In this document: piece by piece, positions 15,603 through 24,100 of the stretch
Layout of the letters: each line of letters begins with the position of its first letter
How positions within the stretch are numbered: the first letter of the stretch is position 1
NCBI RefSeq assembly: GCF_033949425.1
Contig: NZ_JAXAVX010000002.1
Location: 434,001 to 498,000 of the forward strand
Length of the DNA: 64,000 nt
Source: Patulibacter brassicae
Lineage (GTDB): Bacteria > Actinomycetota > Thermoleophilia > Solirubrobacterales > Solirubrobacteraceae
Direction of reading: 5' to 3'
Notes under the pieces: model-generated
Seen by the model: the letters and a program-made list of their open reading frames with translations, nothing else
Told to the model about the DNA's origin: nothing
Databases searched by the model: none
Program-made: the position numbers and the translations under genes

Positions 15603-18022
15603 GAGAGCGGCCGCAGCGCGCGGCGGTGGGGGGCACGACCGGCGGGCTGCGTCGGCACGAAGGTCGGATGCAGCTCGGCGAGGGGGCGCTCGACCGGCTC
15701 GCCGGCGACGAGCTCGATCGCCTCGTCCTCGTGGTGGATCGTGACGGGCCGCAGCGCCGCCTCGTCGCCGCCGTCCTCCAGCGCCGTGAGCGCGTAGGTC
15801 ACCTTGCCGGGCTCGATCACCACCCGGATCCGCTGCCCGCAGTGCACGATCGGGAACTGGATCCGCGTCAGGGCGGCGGGGATCCGCGGGCGGAAGCGCA
15901 GCTCGCCGCCGTGGTCGCGGAAGCCGCCGAAGCCGAACATCACCGCGCCGAGCACCCCGCCGAGCGAGGCGATGTGCAGGCCCTCGGCGCCGTCGCCCTT
16001 CAGGTCGTGCAGGTCCGTGAACGCGCCCTCGGCGAGGTAGTCGTAGGCGAGGTCGACGTGCCCGACCTCCGCCGCGACGATCGCCTGCACGCACGCCGAC
16101 AGCGACGAGTCGCGGACGGTCACGCCCTCGTAGTAGGCGAAGTTGCGCTCCTTCTCCTCCGCGGTGAACGCGTCGCCGCGGACGAAGAGCGCCATGACGA
16201 GGTCCGGCTGCTTGACGACCTGCTTGCGGTAGAGCTGCAGGTACGGGTAGTTCAGCAGCAGCGGGTAGTGCTCCGGCGGCGTGCCGTCGAAGTCCCAGCG
16301 CTCGTGGGTGAGGAAGTCCTGGTCCTGCGGGTGGATGCCGAGGCGCTCGTCGAAGGGCACGAACATCGTCGACGCGGCGACCCGCCAGCGGGCGATCTCG
16401 TCGTCGGTGACCCCGAGCGCGTGCGCGACGTCGTTGTCGCGCTCCGCGGCGTCGGCCGCCGCGTCGAGGTTCAGCTGCGCCATGAGGTTCGTGTAGACGT
16501 TGTTGTCCACGAGCGCCGTGTACTCGTCGGGCCCGGTGACGCCGTCGATCCGGAACGTCCCGTCGGGTCCGTGGTGGCCGAGGCTCTCCCACAGCCGCGC
16601 GGTCTCCACGAGGATCTCGAGGCCGTGGCTGCGGGCGAACCCGTCGTCGCCGGTGGCCGCGACGTAGCGGACGACCGCGTGCGCGATCGACGCGTTGACG
16701 TGGAACGCGGCGAGGCCGGCCGGCCAGTAGCCCGAGCACTCCTCGCCGTGGATCGTGCGCCACGGGAACGCCGCGCCGCGCAGCCCGAGCTGCTGGGCGC
16801 GCTCGCGGGCGAGCGGCAGCGTCCGCGAGCGCCACATGAGCTGGTCGCGGACGAGATCGGGCTTCGCGTAGGTCAGCGGCGGGAGCATGAAGCTCTCCGT
16901 GTCCCAGAACGCGTGCCCGTCGTAGCCCGAGCCGGTCAGCCCCTTCGCCCCGACGGCGCGCGTCTCGGCCCGGGCGCTGGCCTGCAGGAGCTGGAACTTC
17001 GCGAACCGGACCGCCTGCTGCAGCTCCGGGTCGCCGTCGAGCTGGAAGTCGGCGACGCGCCAGTAGCGGTCGAGGTACCGCCGCTGGGACTTCACCAGGC
17101 CGTCGAAGCCGGCGCCGATCGCGTTCTCGAGGCTCGCGTCGACCTGGTCGCGCAGCCAGTCCATCGACTGCCGGCCGGACCAGTGGTAGGCGAGGAACTT
17201 CACCATCCGCAGCGGCTTGCCGGGCTCCAGGAGCGTCGAGATCGTCACGCGGCCGAGGTCGTCGTCGACCTGCGTGAGCTCCTTCGGATCGCAGTGCGTG
17301 CGGTCCACGACGTGGTCCATGCCGGCGGCCAGCGCGAGCCCCGAGCGCCGGGTCCGGTGACCGAGCACGACGCGCAGGTCGTGCCCGGTGGACAGCTCGC
17401 TCTCGAGCACCTGCCCGAGCGCCGCGGCCTTCCGGGGGTCGGCGGACTCCGAGTCCTGCGGCTGGTTGGCGAGGAGGTTGGACTGCAGCGCGACGCGGCT
17501 GGGCTGCTCGAGCGCCTCGACCTCGTAGAGGATCGCCGCGACGCTGCGCTGCGTGAACGACACGAGCCGCTTCGTCGTGACGCGCACCGCCCGCCCCGCC
17601 TGCGAGCGCCAGACGACGTTGCGCTCGAGCACGCCGGTGCGGAAGTCGAGGAACCGGTCGTGCTGCTCGAGCCACCCGCGGTGGACGTCGAACGGCTCGT
17701 CCTCGACGAGCAGCCGGATGAGCTTGCCGTCCGTGACGTTGACGACGGACTGGCCGTCCTCGGCGAAGCCGAAGCCGCGCTCGCCGTAGGAGAGCGGGTA
17801 GGACTCGAAGAACCCGGAGAGGTACGTGCCCGACTGCGCGCGCGGCTCGCCCTCGTCGAAGTTGCCCCGCAGGCCGAGGTGCCCGTTGGAGAGCGCGAAG
17901 AGCGACTCGGAGACCGCGATCCGCCCGAGGTCCAGGCCCGTCTCGCGCAGGCCCCACGGCTCGATGTCGACGATCGGGCCCTGGGTCTGCGCCGCGTGCG
18001 TGGCAGGGGTGGTCTCATGCAT
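15599..18022 (-). CDS. Glycoside hydrolase family 65 disaccharide phosphorylase
   Basis: 807 residues, full length for GH65. These inverting phosphorylases split an alpha-linked glucose disaccharide (trehalose, maltose, kojibiose or nigerose) with phosphate to beta-glucose 1-phosphate and glucose. The N-terminal super-sandwich domain begins ESLFALSNGHLGLRGNFDEG. The catalytic (alpha/alpha)6 barrel has FWDTESFMLPPL, AAFPWRTIHGEECSGYW and GVTGPDEYT with the general acid Glu500. The upstream partner is beta-phosphoglucomutase, which consumes the product (8-bp overlap). The same pair exists as Rv3400-Rv3401 in Mycobacterium tuberculosis. Which disaccharide is used is not decidable. Confidence 0.92.
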   Translation of the reverse strand: MHETTPATHAAQTQGPIVDIEPWGLRETGLDLGRIAVSESLFALSNGHLGLRGNFDEGEPRAQSGTYLSGFFESYPLSYGERGFGFAEDGQSVVNVTDGKLIRLLVEDEPFDVHRGWLEQHDRFLDFRTGVLERNVVWRSQAGRAVRVTTKRLVSFTQRSVAAILYEVEALEQPSRVALQSNLLANQPQDSESADPRKAAALGQVLESELSTGHDLRVVLGHRTRRSGLALAAGMDHVVDRTHCDPKELTQVDDDLGRVTISTLLEPGKPLRMVKFLAYHWSGRQSMDWLRDQVDASLENAIGAGFDGLVKSQRRYLDRYWRVADFQLDGDPELQQAVRFAKFQLLQASARAETRAVGAKGLTGSGYDGHAFWDTESFMLPPLTYAKPDLVRDQLMWRSRTLPLARERAQQLGLRGAAFPWRTIHGEECSGYWPAGLAAFHVNASIAHAVVRYVAATGDDGFARSHGLEILVETARLWESLGHHGPDGTFRIDGVTGPDEYTALVDNNVYTNLMAQLNLDAAADAAERDNDVAHALGVTDDEIARWRVAASTMFVPFDERLGIHPQDQDFLTHERWDFDGTPPEHYPLLLNYPYLQLYRKQVVKQPDLVMALFVRGDAFTAEEKERNFAYYEGVTVRDSSLSACVQAIVAAEVGHVDLAYDYLAEGAFTDLHDLKGDGAEGLHIASLGGVLGAVMFGFGGFRDHGGELRFRPRIPAALTRIQFPIVHCGQRIRVVIEPGKVTYALTALEDGGDEAALRPVTIHHEDEAIELVAGEPVERPLAELHPTFVPTQPAGRAPHRRALRPLS

Positions 18023-18839
18023 CGGCAGGGCCTCCGGCGAGCGTCAGGTCGGTGAGGGCGGAGACGACGACGTCGGCGCCGCCGTCCAGCAGCGGCTGCG
18101 GGTCGTCGTGGCGGTCGACGCCGACGACGAGCCCGAAGCCGCCCTCGCGGCCGGCGGCGACGCCGGCGACGGCGTCCTCCAGCACGGCCGCGCGCGCGAC
18201 CTCCGAGCCGACGTCGCCGGCGGCGGCGACGAAGCTGTCGGGGGCGGGCTTGCCGCGCAGGCCGCGCGGCTCCAGCGACGTCCCGTCGACGACGGCGTCG
18301 AAGAGGTCCAGGACGCCGGCGGCGCTCACGATCGCGCGCGCGTTCTTGCTCGAGGAGACGAGCGCCGTGCGGTAGCCGGCGTCCCGCGCCGCGCGCAGGA
18401 ACGCCCCGGCGTCGGGGTAGAGCTCGACGCCGTCGCCGGCCAGGCGCGCCTGCAGCAGCTCGTTCTTGCGGTCGCCGAGCGCGACGACGTCCGGCTCCTC
18501 CAGCGTGATCCCGCGCGCGGCGAGGAACGTCCGGACGCCGTCGTAGCGGGGGCGGCCGTCGACGTAGCGGTGGTAGTCCTCGGGCAGCGCGAACGGGCGA
18601 TGCGGGTCGGGGCCGTCGCCCGGACGATGCTCGGGACGGGACCCGGACACCTCCGGGTGTCCCGAGCCGGGACGATCCCGGTGGCTGGGGCCGTCGCCCG
18701 GACGATGCTCGGGACGGGACCCGGACAGGAACTCGTCGAACGTCTGCTTCCAGGCCGCGGCGTGGAGGCGCGCGGTGTCGGTCAGCACGCCGTCCATGTC
18801 GAAGAGCAGCGCGTCGATGCCGTGAGGGATCGCGGGCAT
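18015..18839 (-). CDS. pgmB: Beta-phosphoglucomutase-like HAD hydrolase with an in-frame repeat insertion
   Basis: 274 residues. The HAD core is clear: LLFDMDGVLTDT with nucleophile Asp14 and acid/base Asp16, VSSSKN (motif II), GKPAPDSF (motif III) and LEDAVAGV (motif IV). The cap motif DYHRYVDGRPRYDGVRTFL is typical of beta-PGMs that convert beta-glucose 1-phosphate to glucose 6-phosphate. Between FDEFL and the cap, residues 39-77 are an insertion with SGSRPEHRPGDGP occurring twice, 26 residues apart, encoded by a DNA repeat. The loop lies in the cap, so activity may be kept. It heads the GH65/pgl segment from its own leaderless-type promoter. Confidence 0.9.
   Translation of the reverse strand: MPAIPHGIDALLFDMDGVLTDTARLHAAAWKQTFDEFLSGSRPEHRPGDGPSHRDRPGSGHPEVSGSRPEHRPGDGPDPHRPFALPEDYHRYVDGRPRYDGVRTFLAARGITLEEPDVVALGDRKNELLQARLAGDGVELYPDAGAFLRAARDAGYRTALVSSSKNARAIVSAAGVLDLFDAVVDGTSLEPRGLRGKPAPDSFVAAAGDVGSEVARAAVLEDAVAGVAAGREGGFGLVVGVDRHDDPQPLLDGGADVVVSALTDLTLAGGPADA
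18609..18727. repeat. 41-bp direct repeats with internal inverted repeats inside pgmB
   Basis: Identical 41-base copies at 18609-18649 and 18687-18727 are 78 bases apart, a multiple of three, so the frame is kept. The spacer is partly the inverse complement of the copies: GCTCGGGAC (18629-18637) pairs with GTCCCGAGC (18658-18666), and GGACACC-TCCG-GGTGTCC forms a hairpin (18645-18662). The mix of direct and inverted units looks like a palindromic repetitive element that entered a coding region. Confidence 0.88.
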
Positions 18840-18845
18840 CGTGGA

Positions 18846-18851
18846 ATGGTA
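18846..18851 (-). promoter_or_regulatory. Leaderless-type -10 of pgmB
   Basis: TACCAT lies six bases before the ATG at 18839 in the 53-base gap after opcA. It suggests that pgmB, the GH65 gene, pgl and the phosphatase can be transcribed separately from the zwf segment. Confidence 0.5.
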
Positions 18852-18892
18852 GGCGGCCGCCCCGGCGGGACGGGGGCGCTGGGCGGCGCCGT

Positions 18893-19942
18893 TCACGCGG
18901 GCTCCGTCAGCAGCCGCCGGGCGCCGGCGAGCGCGGCGCGGTAGCCGTCGTCGGGGACGAGCGTCCGGCGCAGGCCCGCCGACAGCACGCCGGCCTCGCC
19001 GCGCGAGGCGCCCATGATCGTCCAGCTGCGCTCCTGCTCGGCGTCGCCCGGCGCGGGCCGGTCGCGGCCGCGCAGCCCGCCCGGGTTGCGGTCGAGGGCG
19101 AAGCTCGCGCCGTCGGTGCCGCGCACCGTCGCCCCGGCGAGGCCGGTGACGCCCGCGTCGGCCTCGACCGGGCGCAGCGCCACGCGGCCGCCGCGCGCGT
19201 CGAGCGCGACGCCCGGCTCGGCGGCGGGGCGCCAGCCGAGCCGATCGGCGAGCCAGCCCAGCAGCAGCCAGGCGGCGGCCGCCGAGCCCGGCTGGTGGCG
19301 GACCTCGACCTCGCGCACGTCGTCGAGGCGGCCGCGGCGGTGCGGCTCGGCGAAGGCCGACGCGAGCCGCTGGCGCCACGGCAGGGTGCGCAGCCAGGAC
19401 AGGTCGACGATCGAGACGTCGTGGCGCTCCTGCAGCGCGAGCGCCGCGTCGAGGCCCTCGGCCGGGTCGCCCGCGTCGGAGCTGTCGAGCATCACCGTCT
19501 GCGCGAGGGGCAGCAGCGCGTCGAGCGCCCCGTCGATCTGGTGCGGCGACCAGAGGAGCGTCGGCACGTCGGTCATCACCACGGGATCGACGATCGACTC
19601 GAGCCGGTCGAGGTGCCGGCGGCCGATGTCGAACGTCACGAGCTCGTGCATCGCGCTCGTGCCGTCGCCGGCGAGCGTGACGCGCGCCGCCAGCCGCGTG
19701 CGGCCGGGGTCCACGCGCAGGAGGATCGAGCGCGACGGCGCGTTGGCGCCGGTCGCCTCGAGCCGTCGGGCGATCTCGCCCGCGTACGCGGCCTCGACGA
19801 CCGTGACGAGGTTCAGCGCACGGGCCGGCAGCGCCTGCTCGCGCCGCAGGAACCGCTCGCGCTCCAGCGCGCGCATCGCCTGCTCGACGCCGGCGGGATC
19901 GACGTCGTCCTGCTGCCAGACGGTGTGGTCGACGCTCGCCAT
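18893..19942 (-). CDS. opcA: OpcA, glucose-6-phosphate dehydrogenase assembly protein
   Basis: 349 residues. OpcA was described in cyanobacteria as needed for assembly or activation of glucose-6-phosphate dehydrogenase, and actinobacteria carry it next to zwf. The sequence shows the family pattern: an N-terminal RALNLVTVVEAAYAGEI, RSILLRVDP, HELVTFDIGRRHLDRLESIVDPVVMTDVPTLLW-type core with PTLLWSPHQIDGALDALL, then VDLSWLRTLPWRQRLASAF, and a C-terminal domain. It begins 10 bases after zwf ends, so the two are surely co-transcribed. Confidence 0.92.
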   Translation of the reverse strand: MASVDHTVWQQDDVDPAGVEQAMRALERERFLRREQALPARALNLVTVVEAAYAGEIARRLEATGANAPSRSILLRVDPGRTRLAARVTLAGDGTSAMHELVTFDIGRRHLDRLESIVDPVVMTDVPTLLWSPHQIDGALDALLPLAQTVMLDSSDAGDPAEGLDAALALQERHDVSIVDLSWLRTLPWRQRLASAFAEPHRRGRLDDVREVEVRHQPGSAAAAWLLLGWLADRLGWRPAAEPGVALDARGGRVALRPVEADAGVTGLAGATVRGTDGASFALDRNPGGLRGRDRPAPGDAEQERSWTIMGASRGEAGVLSAGLRRTLVPDDGYRAALAGARRLLTEPA

Positions 19943-19952
19943 CCTCGCGTCC

Positions 19953-21485
19953 TCAGATCGCGCGCCAGGCGTCGCCCGGCCGCAGGATCCGCGCCTGGCT
20001 GCGCGGTCCGTCGCTGCCGGAGGCGTACTCGTCGGGGGTGGCGTGGTCGGTGCCCCACGCGTCGAGGATCGGCTGGATCACCGACCACTGCGCCTCGACC
20101 TCGTCGGCGCGGGTGAACAGCAGCGCCTCGCCGCGCAGCGCGTCGGTGATGAGCCGCTCGTAGGCCTCGGGCGAGGTCGAGAGGAACGCCGTCCCGTACG
20201 AGAAGTCCATCGTCACCGGCCGCAGGTGCATCCCGCTCCCGGGGACCTTCGCGGCGAGCTTGATCGCGACGTGCTCGTCGGGCTGGAGGGTGAAGATGAT
20301 CTGGTTGGGCTGCACCGCCCCGGCGCCCTCGAAGGCGAGGTGGGGGACGGGCTGCAGCGTCACGGCGACCTCGGTGAGCTTGCGCGAGAGCCGCTTGCCG
20401 GTGCGGATGTAGAACGGCACGCCCGCCCAGCGCCAGGTGTCGACGTGCAGGCGCAGCGCGGCGAACGTCTCGGTCCGCGACGTCTCGGGCACCCCGGGCT
20501 CGTCGCGGTAGGCGGGCACGACCTCGCCGCCGATCGAGCCCGCGCCGTAGCGGCCCCGCACGGCGTGCTCGGCCATCCGGTCCCGCGGGATCGGCTCCAC
20601 GGCGCGCAGGACCTTCACCTTCTCCGTCCGGATGTCGTCGGCCGCGAACGCCGTCGGCGGCTCCATCGCGAGGATCGCCAGCACCTGCAGCAGGTGGTTC
20701 TGGACGAGGTCGCGCAGCGCGCCGGACCCGTCGTAGTACCCCGCACGGCCCTCGAGCCCGACGGCCTCGGCGGAGGTGATCTGGACCGACGCGACGTGCG
20801 TGCGGTTCCACAGCGGCTCGAAGAGGCCGTTGGCGAACCGCAGGGCGAGGAGGTTCTGGACGGTCTCCTTCCCGAGGTAGTGGTCGATCCGGAAGATCTG
20901 CTCCTCGTCGAGGACCTCGCGGATCCGCCGGTTCAGCTCGTGCGCCTCGTCCTGCGTCGTGCCGAACGGCTTCTCGATCACGACCCGCGTCGGCGCGTGC
21001 TCGGTGCGGGCCAGCCCGTGCTCCCCGAGCTGCTCGACGATCGGACCGAAGAACCGCGGGGCCGTCGACAGGTAGTGGACGCGGGCCAGCGGCTGCCCGA
21101 CCTCCTCCTCCAGCTGCTCGATCCGGGCGCAGAGGGCGGTGTACGTCGTGCCGTCCTCGAAGCCGCCGTGGACGTAGTGCGCCCCGGCGACGAGCGCGCC
21201 GAGGACCTCGGGGTCGGGGGTGCGGCGGGAGAAGCGCCGGACCGCCTCCGCGAGCTGCTCCCGGAACGCGTCCTCGCCGAGGTCGGTGTGGGAGACGCCG
21301 ATGAGCCGGAACCGCTCGGGCAGGTTGCCCTCGTGCGCGAGGTTGTAGAGCGCCGGGAGGAGCTTCCGTCGCGCGAGGTCGCCGACGCCGCCGAAGATGA
21401 CGAGGACGGACGACGGCGGCGGCAGCTGATCCAGTCCGATGGCCAGCTGCTCGGGGTCCATCGGCTCGAAGACGGGCTCGCTCAT
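19953..21485 (-). CDS. zwf: Glucose-6-phosphate 1-dehydrogenase
   Basis: 510 residues, normal length. It oxidises glucose 6-phosphate to 6-phosphogluconolactone with NADP. The Rossmann fingerprint is FGGVGDLARRKLLPALY and the substrate site is RIDHYLGKETVQN, with the conserved lysine and histidine. EKPFGT and the C-terminal DFSYGT stretches are also typical. It sits between gnd (28 bases upstream) and opcA (10 bases downstream). Confidence 0.96.
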   Translation of the reverse strand: MSEPVFEPMDPEQLAIGLDQLPPPSSVLVIFGGVGDLARRKLLPALYNLAHEGNLPERFRLIGVSHTDLGEDAFREQLAEAVRRFSRRTPDPEVLGALVAGAHYVHGGFEDGTTYTALCARIEQLEEEVGQPLARVHYLSTAPRFFGPIVEQLGEHGLARTEHAPTRVVIEKPFGTTQDEAHELNRRIREVLDEEQIFRIDHYLGKETVQNLLALRFANGLFEPLWNRTHVASVQITSAEAVGLEGRAGYYDGSGALRDLVQNHLLQVLAILAMEPPTAFAADDIRTEKVKVLRAVEPIPRDRMAEHAVRGRYGAGSIGGEVVPAYRDEPGVPETSRTETFAALRLHVDTWRWAGVPFYIRTGKRLSRKLTEVAVTLQPVPHLAFEGAGAVQPNQIIFTLQPDEHVAIKLAAKVPGSGMHLRPVTMDFSYGTAFLSTSPEAYERLITDALRGEALLFTRADEVEAQWSVIQPILDAWGTDHATPDEYASGSDGPRSQARILRPGDAWRAI

Positions 21486-21513
21486 CGGAGGGCGGGGTGC
21501 GGGTCGATCGGGC

Positions 21514-22452
21514 TCACGAGGCGCGCTTGACCGCGTGCCCGCCGAACTGGTTGCGCAGCGCCGCGAGCACGCGGCTGGCGTACTCGTCCTCGCCGCGCGA
21601 GCCGAACCGCGCGAAGAGCGCCGCGGTGATCGCGGGGACCGGGACGCTGTGGTCGATGGCGGCCTCGATCGTCCAGCGGCCCTCGCCGGAGTCGTCGACC
21701 CACGGCTCGAGGCCGGCCAGGTCGGTGCCCTCCTGCTCGAACGCGCGCGCGGCGAGCTCGTTGAGCCACGAGCGCACGACGGAGCCCTGCTCCCAGAGGT
21801 GCGCGACCGTCGCCAGGTCGAGATCGGGGTCGTTCTTGCGCAGGAGCGCGAAGCCCTCCGCGAACGCCTGCATGACGCCGTACTCGATCCCGTTGTGGAC
21901 CATCTTCACGAAGTGGCCCGAGCCCGACGGTCCGACGTGCGACCAGCCGCGGTCGCCGAGCACGTGGCGCGAGGCCTCCGCGGTCTCGGGCGCGAGGTCG
22001 TCGAGGATCGGCGCGAGCCGGGCGACCGCCTCGTCGGGCCCGCCGACCATCATGCAGTAGCCCTTCTCCAGGCCCCAGACGCCGCCCGAGGTCCCGACGT
22101 CGAGGTAGTGCACCCCGCGCGCGCCGAGCGCCTCGGCGCGGGGCTCGTCGTCGGTCCAGCGGCTGTTGCCACCGTCGACGATCGCGTCCCCGGCGTCGAG
22201 GAGCTCGCCGAGGGCGGTGACCGTCGACGCGGTCGGCTCCCCGTGCGGGACCATGACCCAGACGTGGCGGGGGGCCTCCAGCAGCCCCGGCAGCTCCTCC
22301 AGGGCGGCGGCGGGGCGCGCCCCGGTCTCGGCCGCCAGCGCGGCGGTCAGCTCCTGGTCGCGGTCGTACGCGACGACGTCGTGCCCGGCCTCGCGCAGGC
22401 GGCGGACCATGTTGCCGCCCATCTTGCCCAGGCCGACGAAGGCGATCTGCAT
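21514..22452 (-). CDS. gnd: 6-phosphogluconate dehydrogenase (decarboxylating), short form
   Basis: 312 residues, the short GndA-type enzyme rather than the 470-residue dimeric form. It oxidatively decarboxylates 6-phosphogluconate to ribulose 5-phosphate. The dinucleotide motif is GLGKMGGNM at the N-terminus, DGGNSRW is the substrate loop, and GPSGSGHFVKMVHNGIEYG has the catalytic lysine. Short forms are often NAD-dependent; the cofactor is not decided here. One base separates it from pgi. Confidence 0.94.
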   Translation of the reverse strand: MQIAFVGLGKMGGNMVRRLREAGHDVVAYDRDQELTAALAAETGARPAAALEELPGLLEAPRHVWVMVPHGEPTASTVTALGELLDAGDAIVDGGNSRWTDDEPRAEALGARGVHYLDVGTSGGVWGLEKGYCMMVGGPDEAVARLAPILDDLAPETAEASRHVLGDRGWSHVGPSGSGHFVKMVHNGIEYGVMQAFAEGFALLRKNDPDLDLATVAHLWEQGSVVRSWLNELAARAFEQEGTDLAGLEPWVDDSGEGRWTIEAAIDHSVPVPAITAALFARFGSRGEDEYASRVLAALRNQFGGHAVKRAS

Positions 22453-22453
22453 G

Positions 22454-24100
22454 TCAGCGGCGCTCCTCGATCGCGGTGATGAGGGCCTCGAGGCCCTCGG
22501 TCCAGTCGCTGCCGAGGTCCAGGCGCGCGACGGGGCGCCCGCGCGCGGCGAGCGTCCGCTCGTCGCCCGCGGCCTGGGCCAGGAGCAGCGTCGTGAAGTC
22601 GTACGGCGCGTCCGGGATCGGCCGGTGCGCGCGGGGGTCGTGCTGCAGGATGAGGAAGCGACCCTGGGCCGCCCCGCCCTTGTGCAGCTGCCCGGTGGAG
22701 TGCAGGTACCGCGGGCCGAACCCGATGGTGATCGCGGCGAGGTGGTCGCGCGCGAGGACCTTGCGCAGGCGCCCGAGCAGCTCCGCGGCCCCCTCGCTGG
22801 GCGGCAGGTACGCGAGCAGCCCGAGGTACTCCGGGGCCCGCAGCCCGTCGACGAGCCGCAGGACGGCGTCGGGCGTGGCCTCGGGGGCGGGGGGCAGCGG
22901 CGCGCCGTCGGCGACCTCCGCGAGGACGGCGCTCGTGGCGTCCTTCGCGGCCTGCACGTCGGGCTGGTCGAACGGGTTGACCCCGAGCCCCCAGCCGGCG
23001 ACGGCGGTCGCGACCTCGCACGCCACGAACGCCGCGCCGAGGTCGCCCTCCCCGCCGACCGCGAGCTCGAGCACGGGCACGCCGTCCTCGCGCGCCTGGG
23101 CGAGCGCCGCCTCGAGCGCCGCGTCGGGCTCGGGCCCGCGCAGCGCGAGCACCTGCCGGTCGTCCGTGCAACGGACGCCGAAGCCGTCGGCGACCGGGTC
23201 GCTCATGACCGGCAGCAGCCCGCGCCCGCTCTTGCCCGTCGACTCGGCGACGAGCTGCTCGAGCCACGGGCCGAACCACTGCAGGCCGGGGTCCTCGACC
23301 CGCAGGACGAGCTTGTCGCGCCCCTGCTCGGCGAGGGCGGCGATCGCGACGCCCAGGCGCGCGGCGGCGTTCTCGTCGAGCGGCTGGCGGGCGGCCTCCA
23401 GCGCGGCCGTGGCGCCGTCGACGAGACCGGCCACGTCGGCGCCGCAGAGGGCGGCGGGCACCGTCCCGAAGGGCGAGAGGGCGCTGAAGCGGCCGCCGAT
23501 CTCCGGGTCGCCGTGGAACGTCGCGCGGAACCCGTGCTCGGCCGCGATGCCCTCGAGCTGGGTCCCGGGATCGGTCACCGCGACGAACGCCGCGCCGTCG
23601 GGGTTGCGGTCCCAGAGGTGACGGAAGAGCGAGAGCGTCTCGACGGTCCCGCCGGACTTCGTCGAGACGAGCACGAGGGTGCGCCGCGGCTCGGTGGCGG
23701 CGTCCACCGTCGCGACGGCGTCCGGGTCGGTGGAGTCGATCATCCGCAGCCGCAGCCCCCCGGTCCGGCCGGACTGCAGGCGGTGGCGCCAGATGACCTC
23801 CGGCGCGAGCGACGAGCCGCCCATCCCGGCGAGGACGACGTCGGTGAAGCCCTCGGCCTCGACGGCGGCGGCGAGCTCCAAGAGCTCCGGCAGGAGGGCA
23901 CGGGCGTCCGCCGGCGCGTCGAGCCAGCCGAGCCGGTCGGCCACCTCGGCCTGGCCGGCCGGGCCCCAGAGCGTGTCATCGCGCGCGTGGAGGCGCTCGA
24001 CGACGCGCTCCTCCTCCGCGCGCCGGAGCAGCGCGTCGACCGCGCGTTCCTCCGCGTCGCTCAGGCGCCAGCGCAGGGACGGGGCGGGGGTGTTCGTCAT
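22454..24100 (-). CDS. pgi: Glucose-6-phosphate isomerase
   Basis: 548 residues from the ATG at 24100, preceded by a strong GGAGG six bases upstream. It interconverts glucose 6-phosphate and fructose 6-phosphate. SIS-domain signatures are VLAGMGGSSLAPEV, MIDSTDPDAV, VSTKSGGTVETL, FGVNPFDQPDVQAAK-type VNPFDQPDVQAAKD, and FGPRYLHSTGQLHKGG. The sequence looks most like the isomerase half of actinobacterial transaldolase/isomerase fusions, but no transaldolase domain is attached. Its ATG overlaps the stop of the ROK kinase gene (ATGA). Confidence 0.94.
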   Translation of the reverse strand: MTNTPAPSLRWRLSDAEERAVDALLRRAEEERVVERLHARDDTLWGPAGQAEVADRLGWLDAPADARALLPELLELAAAVEAEGFTDVVLAGMGGSSLAPEVIWRHRLQSGRTGGLRLRMIDSTDPDAVATVDAATEPRRTLVLVSTKSGGTVETLSLFRHLWDRNPDGAAFVAVTDPGTQLEGIAAEHGFRATFHGDPEIGGRFSALSPFGTVPAALCGADVAGLVDGATAALEAARQPLDENAAARLGVAIAALAEQGRDKLVLRVEDPGLQWFGPWLEQLVAESTGKSGRGLLPVMSDPVADGFGVRCTDDRQVLALRGPEPDAALEAALAQAREDGVPVLELAVGGEGDLGAAFVACEVATAVAGWGLGVNPFDQPDVQAAKDATSAVLAEVADGAPLPPAPEATPDAVLRLVDGLRAPEYLGLLAYLPPSEGAAELLGRLRKVLARDHLAAITIGFGPRYLHSTGQLHKGGAAQGRFLILQHDPRAHRPIPDAPYDFTTLLLAQAAGDERTLAARGRPVARLDLGSDWTEGLEALITAIEERR

